Assembly: GCA_039931435.1 (NCBI GenBank)
Contig: JBDTRY010000008.1
Span: forward strand, 1-45,311
Reading direction: 5' to 3'
DNA from: JBDTRY01 sp039931435
GTDB taxonomy: Bacteria > Acidobacteriota > Thermoanaerobaculia > Gp7-AA8
Length of the DNA stretch: 45,311 nt
Shown here: positions 16,801 to 25,464 of the stretch, piece after piece
How positions within the stretch are numbered: the first letter of the stretch is position 1
Layout of the letters: each line of letters opens with the position of its first letter
Notes under the pieces: model-generated
Seen by the model: the letters and a program-made list of their open reading frames with translations, nothing else
Databases searched by the model: none
Told to the model about the DNA's origin: nothing
Made by a program: the position numbers and the translations under genes

Positions 16801-17514
16801 ATGATCGGAACGTCCGCGGCCGAGTGCAGTCGCTGTCACGGATCCGGCTGGATTCCGATCGAAGGAACCCTGAAGGTCCGTGCCTGCGAGTGCTATGGCG
16901 AGCTTCGCAAACGGCAACGCAACCTGTCCGCGGCCATCCCCAAACGGTATCGCCATTGCTCACTGAGCACGTTTTACGACCGGGGCACGATCTCGCTCCG
17001 TAACGGCAGAAACCGGGCCGAGGATTTCAGCAACTGCTGGCCCACGGTCGACCGCGGGCTGCTCCTGATGGGTCCCTGTGGTTCCGGGAAGACGCACCTG
17101 GCTGTGGCTATCTTTCACGAGATCATCGAGTGCGGCAAACCGGGCCGCCTGCTCTTCAGCAACTTCCAGGATCTCATTCAGGAAATTCAGGCCACGTTCG
17201 GTTCCGACGCCAATATCAACAAGTCCGAGATCCTGCAGCCTCTGCTGGATGCTGACCTGCTCATCCTCGACGAGCTCGGATCGCAGAAACCCACCAGCTT
17301 CGTGCAGGACACGCTCTATTACGTGATCAACTCCCGTTACAACGACGAGAAGCCAACGATCTTCACAACCAACTACCTGGATGATCCTCGCGAGCGGGAA
17401 GAGCGGCTCGAAGACCGTATTGGAAACAGGTTGCGCAGCCGGCTGCACGAGATGAGTGAGCGGGTCGTAATCGAGTCCGACGACTACCGGAAAAGCGCTG
17501 GCCGCAGGGTTTAG
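16801..17514 (+). CDS. DnaC/DnaI/IstB-like AAA+ ATPase with zinc knuckle
   Basis: 237 residues. Likely replicative helicase loader or related ATPase. The N-terminus has a CxxC...CxC arrangement (C9, C12, C29, C31) that probably binds zinc. The IPKRYRHCSLSTFYD segment is typical of DnaC/DnaI proteins, followed by Walker A GPCGSGKTH (91-99), Walker B LLILDELG (153-160) and a sensor region TIFTTNY (186-192). No transposase is adjacent, which argues against an IS21 IstB. It starts at ATG 16801 with a -10-like element 7 nt upstream. The downstream gene is a membrane protein whose frame overlaps its end. Confidence 0.85.
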   Translation: MIGTSAAECSRCHGSGWIPIEGTLKVRACECYGELRKRQRNLSAAIPKRYRHCSLSTFYDRGTISLRNGRNRAEDFSNCWPTVDRGLLLMGPCGSGKTHLAVAIFHEIIECGKPGRLLFSNFQDLIQEIQATFGSDANINKSEILQPLLDADLLILDELGSQKPTSFVQDTLYYVINSRYNDEKPTIFTTNYLDDPREREERLEDRIGNRLRSRLHEMSERVVIESDDYRKSAGRRV

Positions 17515-17522
17515 GACGGGCA

Positions 17523-18452
17523 ATCATCGAAATCATCCGTGGTGCCTGGACCAACGCCGTCGCCAACTGGCCGCTTGTTCTGATCAGACTTGCGGAAGGA
17601 GTGCTGGTGGCCGCCGTCATCATCGGCGGATGTCTGGCCATCATCGTCCCCGTCGGAGTGGGGGCCATGACCAACCTCGATTTCCGCAATGCAGACCCTG
17701 AGCATCTGCTAGACCTGGTCCTGCAACACACGGTTCTTCTGGCGTGGATCGTAGTGATCATCACCATCATCAGCATCGTTGCCGTGGCCATTCACTCCTT
17801 CATTGAAGCGGCCACGGTGGCCACCTATGTCGAAGGTTGTCGCGCCGCGGGCGGGCGGACCGATCGCACGGCGTATGCGCGATTCACGGCTGAGGCCTGG
17901 TGGAACTTCGGCAGGCGATTCTGGTGGAGGGTGTTTCTGATCTATAACGTCGTATGGGCCATCTTCGGGTTGGTCATTCTATTTCCGGTGATGGTGCTCT
18001 TCATTCTGATGATGTCGATTGGGGATCCGTCGGCAGCCCTGGCGACAGGCTGTCTCGGCGCCGTGGTGATTCTTCTCCTGCTTGTCGTGGGCGGAATCCT
18101 GGTGTCGATCTGGAGCCGGTTCGCGATCGCTGAATGCGTCCTCGGAGACTCTGTCCTTCGTGAGAATCTCAGGCGAGGTTGGGGGGTGATCCTGGCCCGC
18201 TTCGGCGAGGTTGCCTTCGTGGTGGCGATCGCCTTCGCTGCCGCTCTCGGGGCAGTTGCCGTGTTCGGTGCGCTTTACGTAATCGTGGGCATTGCCAATC
18301 ATGTTCCCCTCCTGGCGATCGTCACCATTCCCATTCAGATCGTGCTCTCCGTGGTCCAGAATGTCTTTTCGGTCCTTCTCTCGAGCTGGTTCAGTGCCGC
18401 CGTGGTGGGGATCGTTTGTCAGGCCGAGGGAGTGGTTGCGCATCGTGGATGA
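17523..18452 (+). CDS. Multi-pass membrane protein, unknown; possible ATC start
   Basis: The first conventional start is GTG 17601, but in-frame sequence upstream (IIEIIRGAWTNAVANWPLVLIRLAEG) reads as a natural amphipathic N-terminus, and no ATG, GTG or TTG exists in the frame after the stop at 17457. AGGA at 17513-17516 precedes ATC codons at 17523 and 17526, so an ATC start is possible; GTG 17607 with AAGGAG upstream is the conservative alternative. Four or five hydrophobic helices are present: about 17595-17665, 17725-17790, 17930-18020, 18040-18110 and 18215-18400. I do not recognise the family beyond a generic membrane protein. The stop overlaps the start of the aminotransferase gene. 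Confidence 0.7.
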   Translation: MIEIIRGAWTNAVANWPLVLIRLAEGVLVAAVIIGGCLAIIVPVGVGAMTNLDFRNADPEHLLDLVLQHTVLLAWIVVIITIISIVAVAIHSFIEAATVATYVEGCRAAGGRTDRTAYARFTAEAWWNFGRRFWWRVFLIYNVVWAIFGLVILFPVMVLFILMMSIGDPSAALATGCLGAVVILLLLVVGGILVSIWSRFAIAECVLGDSVLRENLRRGWGVILARFGEVAFVVAIAFAAALGAVAVFGALYVIVGIANHVPLLAIVTIPIQIVLSVVQNVFSVLLSSWFSAAVVGIVCQAEGVVAHRG

Positions 18453-19653
18453 CTGGTCGGCATTCCTTTCCTCTGACGCGAGAAACTTCCGCCCGTCGGC
18501 AATCCGCAGTTTCGCGAAGTTGATCAACGATCCAGGCATCATCTCCTTCGCCGGTGGTCTTCCCAGCCCGGAGACCTTTCCCGCCTCGGAACTCCTTGCC
18601 TGCGCTGAAACCGTGCTCACGCACCGGAAGGAAGTGGCCCTGCAATACGGGCCAACGCCTGGACTGCCAAGGCTGCGTGAAACGATCGCCGCGATCTGCC
18701 GTACGAGGAAGATCGAGGCCACCAGCGATGACGTGCTCGTTACCACCGGATCACAGCAGGCGCTCCATCTCGTGGCCGAGGCCATTCTCGATCCGGGCGA
18801 CGTAGTTCTGGTCGAACTTCCTACCTACATCGGGGCTTCATCGGCTTTCTTCGCCCGGCGTGCCGAACAGGTGGGGGTAGCGCAGGATGACGGCGGCATC
18901 GTCGTCGATGACCTGCGCAGGGTCCTGAAGGAACTGCGAGCGCAAGGTCGGCGGATCAAGTGCCTGTACACGATTCCCAATTTTCAGAATCCATCGGGTA
19001 GGTTGATGCAGCAGCAGCGCCGGCAGGAGCTGCTGGAAATCGCTCATGACGCAGAATTCCTGATTCTCGAAGACGATCCCTACGGAGCCCTTGTATACAA
19101 CGACGCTGCCGACACCACTCCGATCAGGGCGATGGAGTCGTCGAATCGGGTGATCTACCTCGGATCGTTCTCCAAGGTGCTGGCGCCCGGACTTCGTTGC
19201 GGGTGGATCCTTGCTCCGGCTTCGTTACTGCGCTCGTTCGAGTTGGCCAAGGAAGCCGCGGATCTCTGTTCGGGAATGCTCGATCAGTCTCTGGTTGACG
19301 AGTTTTGTGTCCGCGGTCTTTATGAACCACAGGTGCTCTCGGTGAGGAACTTCTACCGGGAGCGACGTGATGTACTCCTCGAGGCGCTGGAGCGCCATTT
19401 CGGGGGGCTGGCACACTGGACCGCCGCCGAGGGAGGCCTGTTCACGTTCCTCACGCTGCATGCTGAGGTCGACACGGGCCAGTGGGTGACTCGTGCCATA
19501 GAGCGAGGCGTGGCGTACGTTCCCGGGGGTCCTTTCTTCGTCGATGGCACCGGTCTGAACACGATGCGCTTGACTTTTGCAAAGGAGACTGACGCCAGGA
19601 TGCGTGAGGGCATTGCCCGGCTGGCGGACCTATTCAATCAGCAGGAGCCTTGA
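18445..19653 (+). CDS. PLP-dependent aminotransferase, LysN/AAT-I type
   Basis: 402 residues from GTG 18445; TTG 18436 is an alternative, and both overlap the end of the membrane-protein gene. Fold-type I aminotransferase resembling 2-aminoadipate or branched-chain aminotransferases of the MocR-like group without the DNA-binding domain. Landmarks are IISFAGGLPSPETFP, TTGSQQALHLVAEAILDPGD, YTIPNFQNPSGR, ILEDDPYGAL, and SFSKVLAPGLRCGW with the Schiff-base lysine. Substrate is not deducible. It overlaps the next gene by 1 nt (TGATG). Confidence 0.9.
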   Translation: MDDWSAFLSSDARNFRPSAIRSFAKLINDPGIISFAGGLPSPETFPASELLACAETVLTHRKEVALQYGPTPGLPRLRETIAAICRTRKIEATSDDVLVTTGSQQALHLVAEAILDPGDVVLVELPTYIGASSAFFARRAEQVGVAQDDGGIVVDDLRRVLKELRAQGRRIKCLYTIPNFQNPSGRLMQQQRRQELLEIAHDAEFLILEDDPYGALVYNDAADTTPIRAMESSNRVIYLGSFSKVLAPGLRCGWILAPASLLRSFELAKEAADLCSGMLDQSLVDEFCVRGLYEPQVLSVRNFYRERRDVLLEALERHFGGLAHWTAAEGGLFTFLTLHAEVDTGQWVTRAIERGVAYVPGGPFFVDGTGLNTMRLTFAKETDARMREGIARLADLFNQQEP

Positions 19654-21875
19654 TGAAATCATTTCGTACCGTCTGTTTCAGCGCCACTCTCTGCTTCGTC
19701 GTTGCCGCGTGCAGTACGACGACCCCGTCGCCGTCCAACCCGATGCCGGAGGAGGGCCATTCAACCTCCCGGTCGCTGCAATGGAACGCACAGTCGACCC
19801 GCACGATCCCTGAGCCAACCATTCGCGTCGGGCTCTCCAGCGATCAGGACCGCGCCAGTTTTCCGCGGATCGAAGGAGGGTACCTGATTCGGTCCGACGC
19901 TGGATCGGCCTCAATGATGCGCGGTTTCTCGGTTGAAGCGCCTCTGGCCGGTGCTACAACACAGTACGCGGTTCAGGTAGTGACGATCACCGACAAGGAA
20001 AGTACCGCTGCCTCCGCTGAACGACTGCGCGCCCAGATCAGCGATCGCGTGGACATCGTCCCCGGAGCTGCCAACTATCGGATCATCGCCGGATCATTTC
20101 CCACGGAAGAAGCGGCCCGGCCGCTGCGGCAACAACTGGCCGACCTCGGATATCCGAGCGACATGTTCATCATCAAGCGTCCATCCGAGCAGCCCTTCAA
20201 GAAGGCGATGATGCTCGTTGACGACGAGGGCAACCATCAGACGATCGAGGGCCAGTCGCTTCTGGTTCTTCCCGCCTCAAAGGATACCGTGACCATTGGA
20301 GAGAAGGCCTATCGCGGCGGTGCCCGTCTTACGGCGAACAGCCGCGGTCTAATCAACGTCATCAACGAACTGAACCTCGAGGACTATGTGCGGGGAGTGA
20401 TTCCCAATGAAATGGGATCGAAGGTGTATGACGAGCTGGAGGCCTTGAAGGCGCAGGCCCTGGCTGCGCGCACCTACGCGGTGAACCGCATGGGCGACTT
20501 CCGCAGCGAAGGCTACGACATCTGCAGCACACCTGCCTGTCAGGTCTACGGGGGATTTTCCACCGAAGAGGAAATGTCCAACGAGGCCGTGAAACAGACC
20601 CAGGGTCTGGTGATCACGTACGGCGGCAAGCCAATCGACGCCCTCTTCACGTCAACCTGCGGTGGCGAGACCTCTGATGTCGGAGTGATGTTCCCCGGGC
20701 GAAACGAGCCGTATCTGAAGGCGGTACGGGACGTCGAGCTCGATCTGCAGAAACTGAATGGCCGTCAGAACTCTGGTCTGCTTTCGCAGACCGAAATGCA
20801 CAGCCACATCTTTGCAGCGATGGCCGGCCTCCGGCCCGGAAGCAGCTGGAGCGCTTCGGACGTGGCCGAGGTCGTTCGTGCTGCTTCGGCACTGGCGGGC
20901 GTACCCATCGATGGAGTTGCCGCGCCGCGATCCAGCAGGCGAGGCGATGTTCTTTCCTATCTGTCGGACGTCTGGGGGCTGGCCGATAAATCCAATGTAC
21001 TCGTACTTCCCGAGAGCAGGACCTACTACTTTCCTCAGTCGCCCAACGACGGTGCGGCCTATGCAGCAGCCGCCTTCCTCGTGAAATTCGGAATCGTCCC
21101 GTCACAGAACATCGACAAGATCGATCTATCCGTGGCCATGCCCCGCGATGAGCTCGGTGCCCTGATGTATTCGTGGCTCAAGGAGCACGAAGCGATCTCC
21201 GAGACCGCGGGCAAGATTCATGGCGTCGAGGGGAGAGCTGTCTCCCTGAAAGTGGCCGGGAAGACGAGCTCGTTCTCGCTGCCCGCAGGAATCCCGATGA
21301 TGCGCGAGATGCAGGAGCGATATCAGGAGTATGCATCGTTGCCGTTTCTCGTAGGCGACCGGGCCACCATCATTCAGCGACAGGGCGCCCCGGTGGCCCT
21401 GATCGTCCAGGCCAACTACGACGGTGCTTCATTCGACCGTACTTCGAGTTTCGCAAACTGGACCAGGAGCTATCGCTCTGACGACCTGGTGAAGAGCATC
21501 GCCAGACGTACACCACTGAAGTCACTCAAGGAACTTACGATCCTTTCCACGGACCCATCACATCGAGTGAAGGAGCTTCGTGTCGTTCCGGTCAGCGGGG
21601 AACCCTTCGTCCTGAAGGGCCTGCCAATCCGATGGTCTTTGAATGTCCCGGACAATCTCTTTGTATTTACGAAGTCGACAGACCCCGACGGCATGGAGCG
21701 CTATACATTTTTCGGGAAGGGCTGGGGACACGGCGTGGGCATGTGTCAGGTCGGCGCCTACGGAATGGCCCTGATCGGCCGCAAGGCCGATGAAATCATC
21801 AAGCACTATTATTCCGGAGTGGAGATCGTACCGCTTTCGTCTTTGACGACGGCCACGGCTGCACCCGGAAGCTGA
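19653..21875 (+). CDS. SPOR and SpoIID/LytB domain lipoprotein
   Basis: 740 residues from ATG 19653, with AGGAG 5 nt upstream. A lipoprotein signal ends in VVAAC, lipidation at C20. Residues about 104-176 look like a SPOR peptidoglycan-binding domain (YAVQVVTITDKES...YRIIAGSFPTEEAA). SpoIID begins near 240 with LEDYVRGVIPNEM, LKAQALAARTYAV and TCGGETSD, and ends around 690 with GKGWGHGVGMCQVGAYGMA. Between these lies an insertion of about 300 residues, far longer than in standard SpoIID. SpoIID enzymes are lytic transglycosylases acting on denuded glycan; outside spore formers they act in division or remodelling. Probably outer-membrane-anchored. Confidence 0.88.
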   Translation: MKSFRTVCFSATLCFVVAACSTTTPSPSNPMPEEGHSTSRSLQWNAQSTRTIPEPTIRVGLSSDQDRASFPRIEGGYLIRSDAGSASMMRGFSVEAPLAGATTQYAVQVVTITDKESTAASAERLRAQISDRVDIVPGAANYRIIAGSFPTEEAARPLRQQLADLGYPSDMFIIKRPSEQPFKKAMMLVDDEGNHQTIEGQSLLVLPASKDTVTIGEKAYRGGARLTANSRGLINVINELNLEDYVRGVIPNEMGSKVYDELEALKAQALAARTYAVNRMGDFRSEGYDICSTPACQVYGGFSTEEEMSNEAVKQTQGLVITYGGKPIDALFTSTCGGETSDVGVMFPGRNEPYLKAVRDVELDLQKLNGRQNSGLLSQTEMHSHIFAAMAGLRPGSSWSASDVAEVVRAASALAGVPIDGVAAPRSSRRGDVLSYLSDVWGLADKSNVLVLPESRTYYFPQSPNDGAAYAAAAFLVKFGIVPSQNIDKIDLSVAMPRDELGALMYSWLKEHEAISETAGKIHGVEGRAVSLKVAGKTSSFSLPAGIPMMREMQERYQEYASLPFLVGDRATIIQRQGAPVALIVQANYDGASFDRTSSFANWTRSYRSDDLVKSIARRTPLKSLKELTILSTDPSHRVKELRVVPVSGEPFVLKGLPIRWSLNVPDNLFVFTKSTDPDGMERYTFFGKGWGHGVGMCQVGAYGMALIGRKADEIIKHYYSGVEIVPLSSLTTATAAPGS

Positions 21876-21902
21876 ATCGAGACCGCCGGCGCCTGGTCGG
21901 AT

Positions 21903-23162
21903 TCAGATCTGCTCGAGGCCGTCGATGACCACAGCCAGTCCGAGCAGGAGTCGGGGGTCGAAGGGGGCCCCCGGTGCAAGCTGCACTCCGTACTGGTTGA
22001 GGACTGCACCTCGCCGGTCGACAAATCCGACCTGCTCACCGCGGGCCAGAATCTGGAAATTGGTCCGGAAGGCGCCTGAAAAGATTCCGAAGATTTTTCG
22101 GAGAACTGCGCGAGTGAAGGAGTCCTCGACAGCCACGCCTACCCGGGCGCTCCCGGTATTGTCGTAAATGGACCATCTCCGTCTACCCAGACCACTCCAG
22201 AAGCTCCGAGAAAAAAATCCGATCAGCTCACCCTCCGCCATCCGCGTGCTGAAACGAAGCCTTGGATACGAGAACCTGCTCTCCTGCCAGATCATCAGGG
22301 CCACGCGCAGCATGGAGGCATCGTCGTAGATGTAGACGTGTCGCCTGGGGACGAGCAACAGAACAGTGAGGGCGAAAAGGACAGTGAGGATCGCTGCCAG
22401 GAGCGAAGCCGCGTGAAGTTCTTCGATGACCAATACGATGGCGGCGGCGACGCCGGCAATGAGAATCATGGACGCCACCATCGCCGCCACATAGCCGAGG
22501 AGATTTACCGGTCGCTTGTAGAAGAAGAGGGCCTGGCCAGTCTCGTCGCGGATCGTGGAGCGCTCGCCGTAAGGGACACTGAGGTCGAGCAGATACCGCG
22601 AACGGGTAAAGCGTTCGTCGGGTGGGGGAGTGGACGGCGGTCTTTCGGCCAGGGGAACGAATGCGGAAGCGTTCGCCTGCGGGCCTGAGTCGGGAAAGAC
22701 GATCCCGAAATCTTCGTCAGGCTTCGGAGGCGGACTGTCGACTCCTCGCGGCCTGGTGCCGAAGGGATCCTCCGGAGATGGCAGAGGAATCTCGTCTGAC
22801 TCCCGGTCGGAAGCGGTCGACTTCAGCAGGTCCAGAGACATGGTCGGAACCGGCCCGTCCATGTCGATGGTGTGATCGCTGGTGAAAAGACCGATGCTGC
22901 CACCCAGCCGGATTTCTGCTTCATTGGCCAGGGGGGCCACACGAACCTTCCGTCCGTTGACGAACGATCCGTTGGCGCTGGTCAGGTCCCGTAGTATGAA
23001 GAAACCCTTTTCGTAAACGATCTCGGCATGCTTTCGAGAGACGCGTGCATCCCGGAGAATCACGTCGTTCGATGGATCACGTCCGATGTGCAGGGTGGAA
23101 TTCCTGTCGAGAAGGTATGTCCTCTCCAGACCGTCGGGCGTCAGAAAAGTCACTCTGGCCAT
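21903..23162 (-). CDS. FHA domain membrane protein with tubby/LURP-one-like C-terminus
   Basis: 419 residues from ATG 23162. Residues 1-95 are an FHA phosphothreonine-binding domain (HIGRDPSNDVILRDARVSRKHAEI, TSANGSFVNG). A low-complexity Pro/Ser/Asp linker spans 100-185. A beta strand YLLDLSVPYGERSTIRDETGQALFFYKR precedes two membrane helices (221-247 and 252-271), and residues 275-419 resemble the rest of a tubby-like/LURP-one/scramblase beta barrel (VYIYDD, SIYDN.GSARVGVAV, NFQILARGEQVGFVDRRG). The hairpin of helices would thus interrupt the barrel. The fold assignment is by pattern only. Kinase partner not in the window. A TAGAAT lies 7 nt before the ATG. Confidence 0.7.
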   Translation of the reverse strand: MARVTFLTPDGLERTYLLDRNSTLHIGRDPSNDVILRDARVSRKHAEIVYEKGFFILRDLTSANGSFVNGRKVRVAPLANEAEIRLGGSIGLFTSDHTIDMDGPVPTMSLDLLKSTASDRESDEIPLPSPEDPFGTRPRGVDSPPPKPDEDFGIVFPDSGPQANASAFVPLAERPPSTPPPDERFTRSRYLLDLSVPYGERSTIRDETGQALFFYKRPVNLLGYVAAMVASMILIAGVAAAIVLVIEELHAASLLAAILTVLFALTVLLLVPRRHVYIYDDASMLRVALMIWQESRFSYPRLRFSTRMAEGELIGFFSRSFWSGLGRRRWSIYDNTGSARVGVAVEDSFTRAVLRKIFGIFSGAFRTNFQILARGEQVGFVDRRGAVLNQYGVQLAPGAPFDPRLLLGLAVVIDGLEQI

Positions 23163-23169
23163 CGAGAGA

Positions 23170-23175
23170 ATTCTA
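23170..23175 (-). promoter_or_regulatory. -10 element, probable leaderless mRNA of the FHA gene
   Basis: Minus-strand TAGAAT (23175-23170) ends 7 nt before ATG 23162. No -35 match and no ribosome site in between. Confidence 0.5.
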
Positions 23176-23356
23176 CACGGTTGCGGATGTCGTTCGTTGG
23201 GTCCCGGGGGCACGCCGGAACACAGAGCAGGAGCAAGACGCCGCGAACGATCTGCGATGACGGAGGACCAGAAGGGTTCGACCAGCAGTTCGGGGAGTTT
23301 CTGAGAACTTCGACGACTGGATGTAGTTGTCGTTAGTGCTCCGGGCGGGCGGGATT

Positions 23357-23755
23357 TCAGGACAATTGAGAATCCGCCGATAGCTGCTGATTCTGATCCA
23401 GACCATGGGTGATGGCGCCGGCAAGCTCGGTCAGAGAAACAGGCTTGGACAGCCAACCGACAATGCACTGATGTGAGGACTCCTCCGGACGCGGCGAATG
23501 GCCGCTAATGACCACCACAGGAATGAGGTGGTTCCCATTCTGTTCGAGCTTGTCCATCACTTCCCAGCCGTCCATTACGGGCATGACCAGATCAAGGAGG
23601 ATGATGTCCGGACGTTCGCTGGCCACTCGTTCGAGGGCCTCCATGCCGTTCGAAGCGAGCTTCACTTCAAACCCCTTCTGATTCAGACCCAGAGCGTAGA
23701 GTCGTCGAAGGTCGGGGCTGTCCTCGACGATCAGCACCCGTTTTTTGGATTCCAT
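23357..23755 (-). CDS. Stand-alone response regulator receiver domain
   Basis: 132 residues from ATG 23755, with GAGG 7 nt upstream; an in-frame ATG at 23773 is less likely. Single receiver domain: E11/D12 acidic pair (IVEDSP), phosphoacceptor D55 (ILLDLVMPVMDG), S84 (VISGH) and K104 (LSKPV). The tail is glutamine- and serine-rich. No histidine kinase is adjacent. It lies upstream of the FHA gene on the same strand, with a 194-bp gap that holds the FHA -10 element. Confidence 0.92.
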   Translation of the reverse strand: MESKKRVLIVEDSPDLRRLYALGLNQKGFEVKLASNGMEALERVASERPDIILLDLVMPVMDGWEVMDKLEQNGNHLIPVVVISGHSPRPEESSHQCIVGWLSKPVSLTELAGAITHGLDQNQQLSADSQLS

Positions 23756-23868
23756 AACGCGGCCTCGATGCATATTTCATGCACGAGGGCGACGCTCCGC
23801 GGGAACTTCCACTCGATGATCTCCGTTTCCTCCCTTCGTGGCTGACGACACGGTCCGCTCTCAGGGGT

Positions 23869-23874
23869 TAAAAT
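23869..23874 (+). promoter_or_regulatory. -10 element of the dCMP deaminase gene
   Basis: TAAAAT, 18 nt before ATG 23893, with a GGGGAG ribosome site between. No clear -35. Confidence 0.45.
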
Positions 23875-23892
23875 CGCCAGCCGGGGAGAAAC

Positions 23893-24330
23893 ATGCGCGC
23901 TGATTGGAACGAATACTTCATGGGAATTGCCCGCCAGGCTGCCACACGATCAACCTGCATGCGCAAGCATGTCGGAGCGGTCATCGTCCGGGACAAGACG
24001 ATTCTTTCGACTGGCTACAACGGATCGATCCGTGGGCTATCGCATTGCGACGACGCGGGCTGCATGATGGAGGATAGTCATTGCGTGGCCACCGTCCACG
24101 CAGAAGCGAACGCCATCATTCAGGCTGCGAAGAACGGGGTGGCCATCGACGGCGCCGAGATCTACACGACGGCGTCCCCTTGCTGGGGATGTTTCAAGCT
24201 GATCGCTAACTCGGGAATCAGGCGCATCTACTTCGGAGAGTTTTATCGCGATGAACGTTCACGGGAGGTTGCCCCGAAAATCGGAGTGGAATTGATCGAG
24301 CTCGAAGCAAAGGAAGTCACGCATTCATGA
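23893..24330 (+). CDS. dCMP/deoxycytidylate deaminase (ComEB-like)
   Basis: 145 residues. Zinc-dependent deaminase that converts dCMP to dUMP, feeding thymidylate synthesis. The zinc site is H69-A-E71 (VHAEANAI) plus P96-C97-W-G-C100. GYNGSIRGLSHCDDAGCMME is the nucleotide-side motif, matching the ComEB/dCMP deaminase group more than guanine or tRNA deaminases. GGGGAG lies just before the ATG. The gene stands 30 nt before tsaB and may be in one operon with it. Confidence 0.92.
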   Translation: MRADWNEYFMGIARQAATRSTCMRKHVGAVIVRDKTILSTGYNGSIRGLSHCDDAGCMMEDSHCVATVHAEANAIIQAAKNGVAIDGAEIYTTASPCWGCFKLIANSGIRRIYFGEFYRDERSREVAPKIGVELIELEAKEVTHS

Positions 24331-24360
24331 TCCACTGAACCTGCCAATTGAGCGCGATCG

Positions 24361-25002
24361 ATGAACAGCTCTCCACAGGCCCTGACCATTCTGTCGATTG
24401 ATACCTCGCTGCCGATTCTCTCTGTGGCCATCACCCGCGGTGACCAGACGATCGGGTCCGTCGCTCTGGAAGGGAAGTTGTCGCGCAACGAGAAGCTCCT
24501 GCCCGCCGTGGACTGGCTTCTGCGCGAGAGCGACACGGACCGATCGGCCATCGATCTCCTGGCCGTAACCCGGGGGCCGGGATCGTTCACCGGCGTGCGC
24601 ATCGGGTTGGCTACTGTTCAGGGACTGGCCCTTTCTCTGAACCGTCCCGTATGCGCGATGTCCACGCATGCCGCCATCGCTGAAGCGGTGGGTGTTGAGG
24701 CAGTGCTTGTTGTTGCTGAGGCCGGGCGGGGCGAGTTTTACGCCACCGCGTACCGCGGCCTCGAGGAGCTGTTCGCACCGAGGCTTCTGTCCGCTTCCCA
24801 ACTGGAGCGGGCCGCTTCGGACGTTCCGTTGCGAATAGTGGTGGAGGAGTGGATGGCAAGCGGGAACGTCGCCCTTCACGCTGCAAGGCGCGCATGGCGC
24901 ATCGCCTCGGTGGGTCTGCTCGAAGGCTATGCGGACCTCACCCCCATCTATGTCAGGCTGGCCGAGGCCGAAGTCAGGCTCGAACAGAGTAGAAATGGTT
25001 GA
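24361..25002 (+). CDS. tsaB: tRNA threonylcarbamoyladenosine biosynthesis protein TsaB
   Basis: 213 residues. TsaB is the ASKHA-fold partner of TsaD in forming t6A37 on tRNA. It shows the N-terminal ILSIDTSLPILSVAI and RGPGSFTGVRIGLATVQGLA motifs, with EAGRGEFYA in the middle. Slightly short (family about 220-230). It overlaps rimI by 8 nt, a common pairing. TsaE is encoded 14 kb away at 38528-39019. Confidence 0.95.
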   Translation: MNSSPQALTILSIDTSLPILSVAITRGDQTIGSVALEGKLSRNEKLLPAVDWLLRESDTDRSAIDLLAVTRGPGSFTGVRIGLATVQGLALSLNRPVCAMSTHAAIAEAVGVEAVLVVAEAGRGEFYATAYRGLEELFAPRLLSASQLERAASDVPLRIVVEEWMASGNVALHAARRAWRIASVGLLEGYADLTPIYVRLAEAEVRLEQSRNG

Positions 25003-25441
25003 GCCGGTCCGCATCGTCGAGCCCTCCCGAGACGACATCGCCGCGATCGCAAGGTTGGAAAAGGCCTCGTTCAAGGCGCCATGGCGTATCGAGTTTTTTG
25101 AAAGTGAAATCGGAGCGGAGGGGCGATACAACCGCGTGGCACTGAGCGAGGACGGCGAAATTCTCGGGTACCTTTTCGCCATGTTTTTCCATGACGAGAT
25201 GCACGTCAACAAGATTGCGGTGTCAGAAGCAACCCGACGGACGGGAATTGCACGGGCCTTGATGGCTCACTGCGTCGAATTCGCCCGAGGCCGCAAGGTG
25301 CGGACGATCTCTCTCGAGGTCCGTGAGTCAAACAGTGCCGCACGGAGCTTCTACGGCCAGCTCGATTTTCAGCCCACTTACGTCCGTCGCGGCTACTATC
25401 CGGATGGAGAATCAGCCGTGGTGATGACCGCGAAACTGTGA
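24995..25441 (+). CDS. rimI: Ribosomal-protein-alanine N-acetyltransferase (RimI-like)
   Basis: 148 residues. GNAT-fold acetyltransferase that acetylates the N-terminal alanine of ribosomal protein S18 in model bacteria. The acetyl-CoA loop is TRRTGIARALM and the C-terminal SNSAARSFYGQLDF is typical of RimI. ATG 24995 overlaps the tsaB end, the usual tsaB-rimI arrangement, so the pair is probably co-translated. Other GNAT specificities cannot be excluded by sequence alone. Confidence 0.9.
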   Translation: MVEPVRIVEPSRDDIAAIARLEKASFKAPWRIEFFESEIGAEGRYNRVALSEDGEILGYLFAMFFHDEMHVNKIAVSEATRRTGIARALMAHCVEFARGRKVRTISLEVRESNSAARSFYGQLDFQPTYVRRGYYPDGESAVVMTAKL

Positions 25442-25464
25442 GCGTGGGGATAGTTCGGCCGGCC

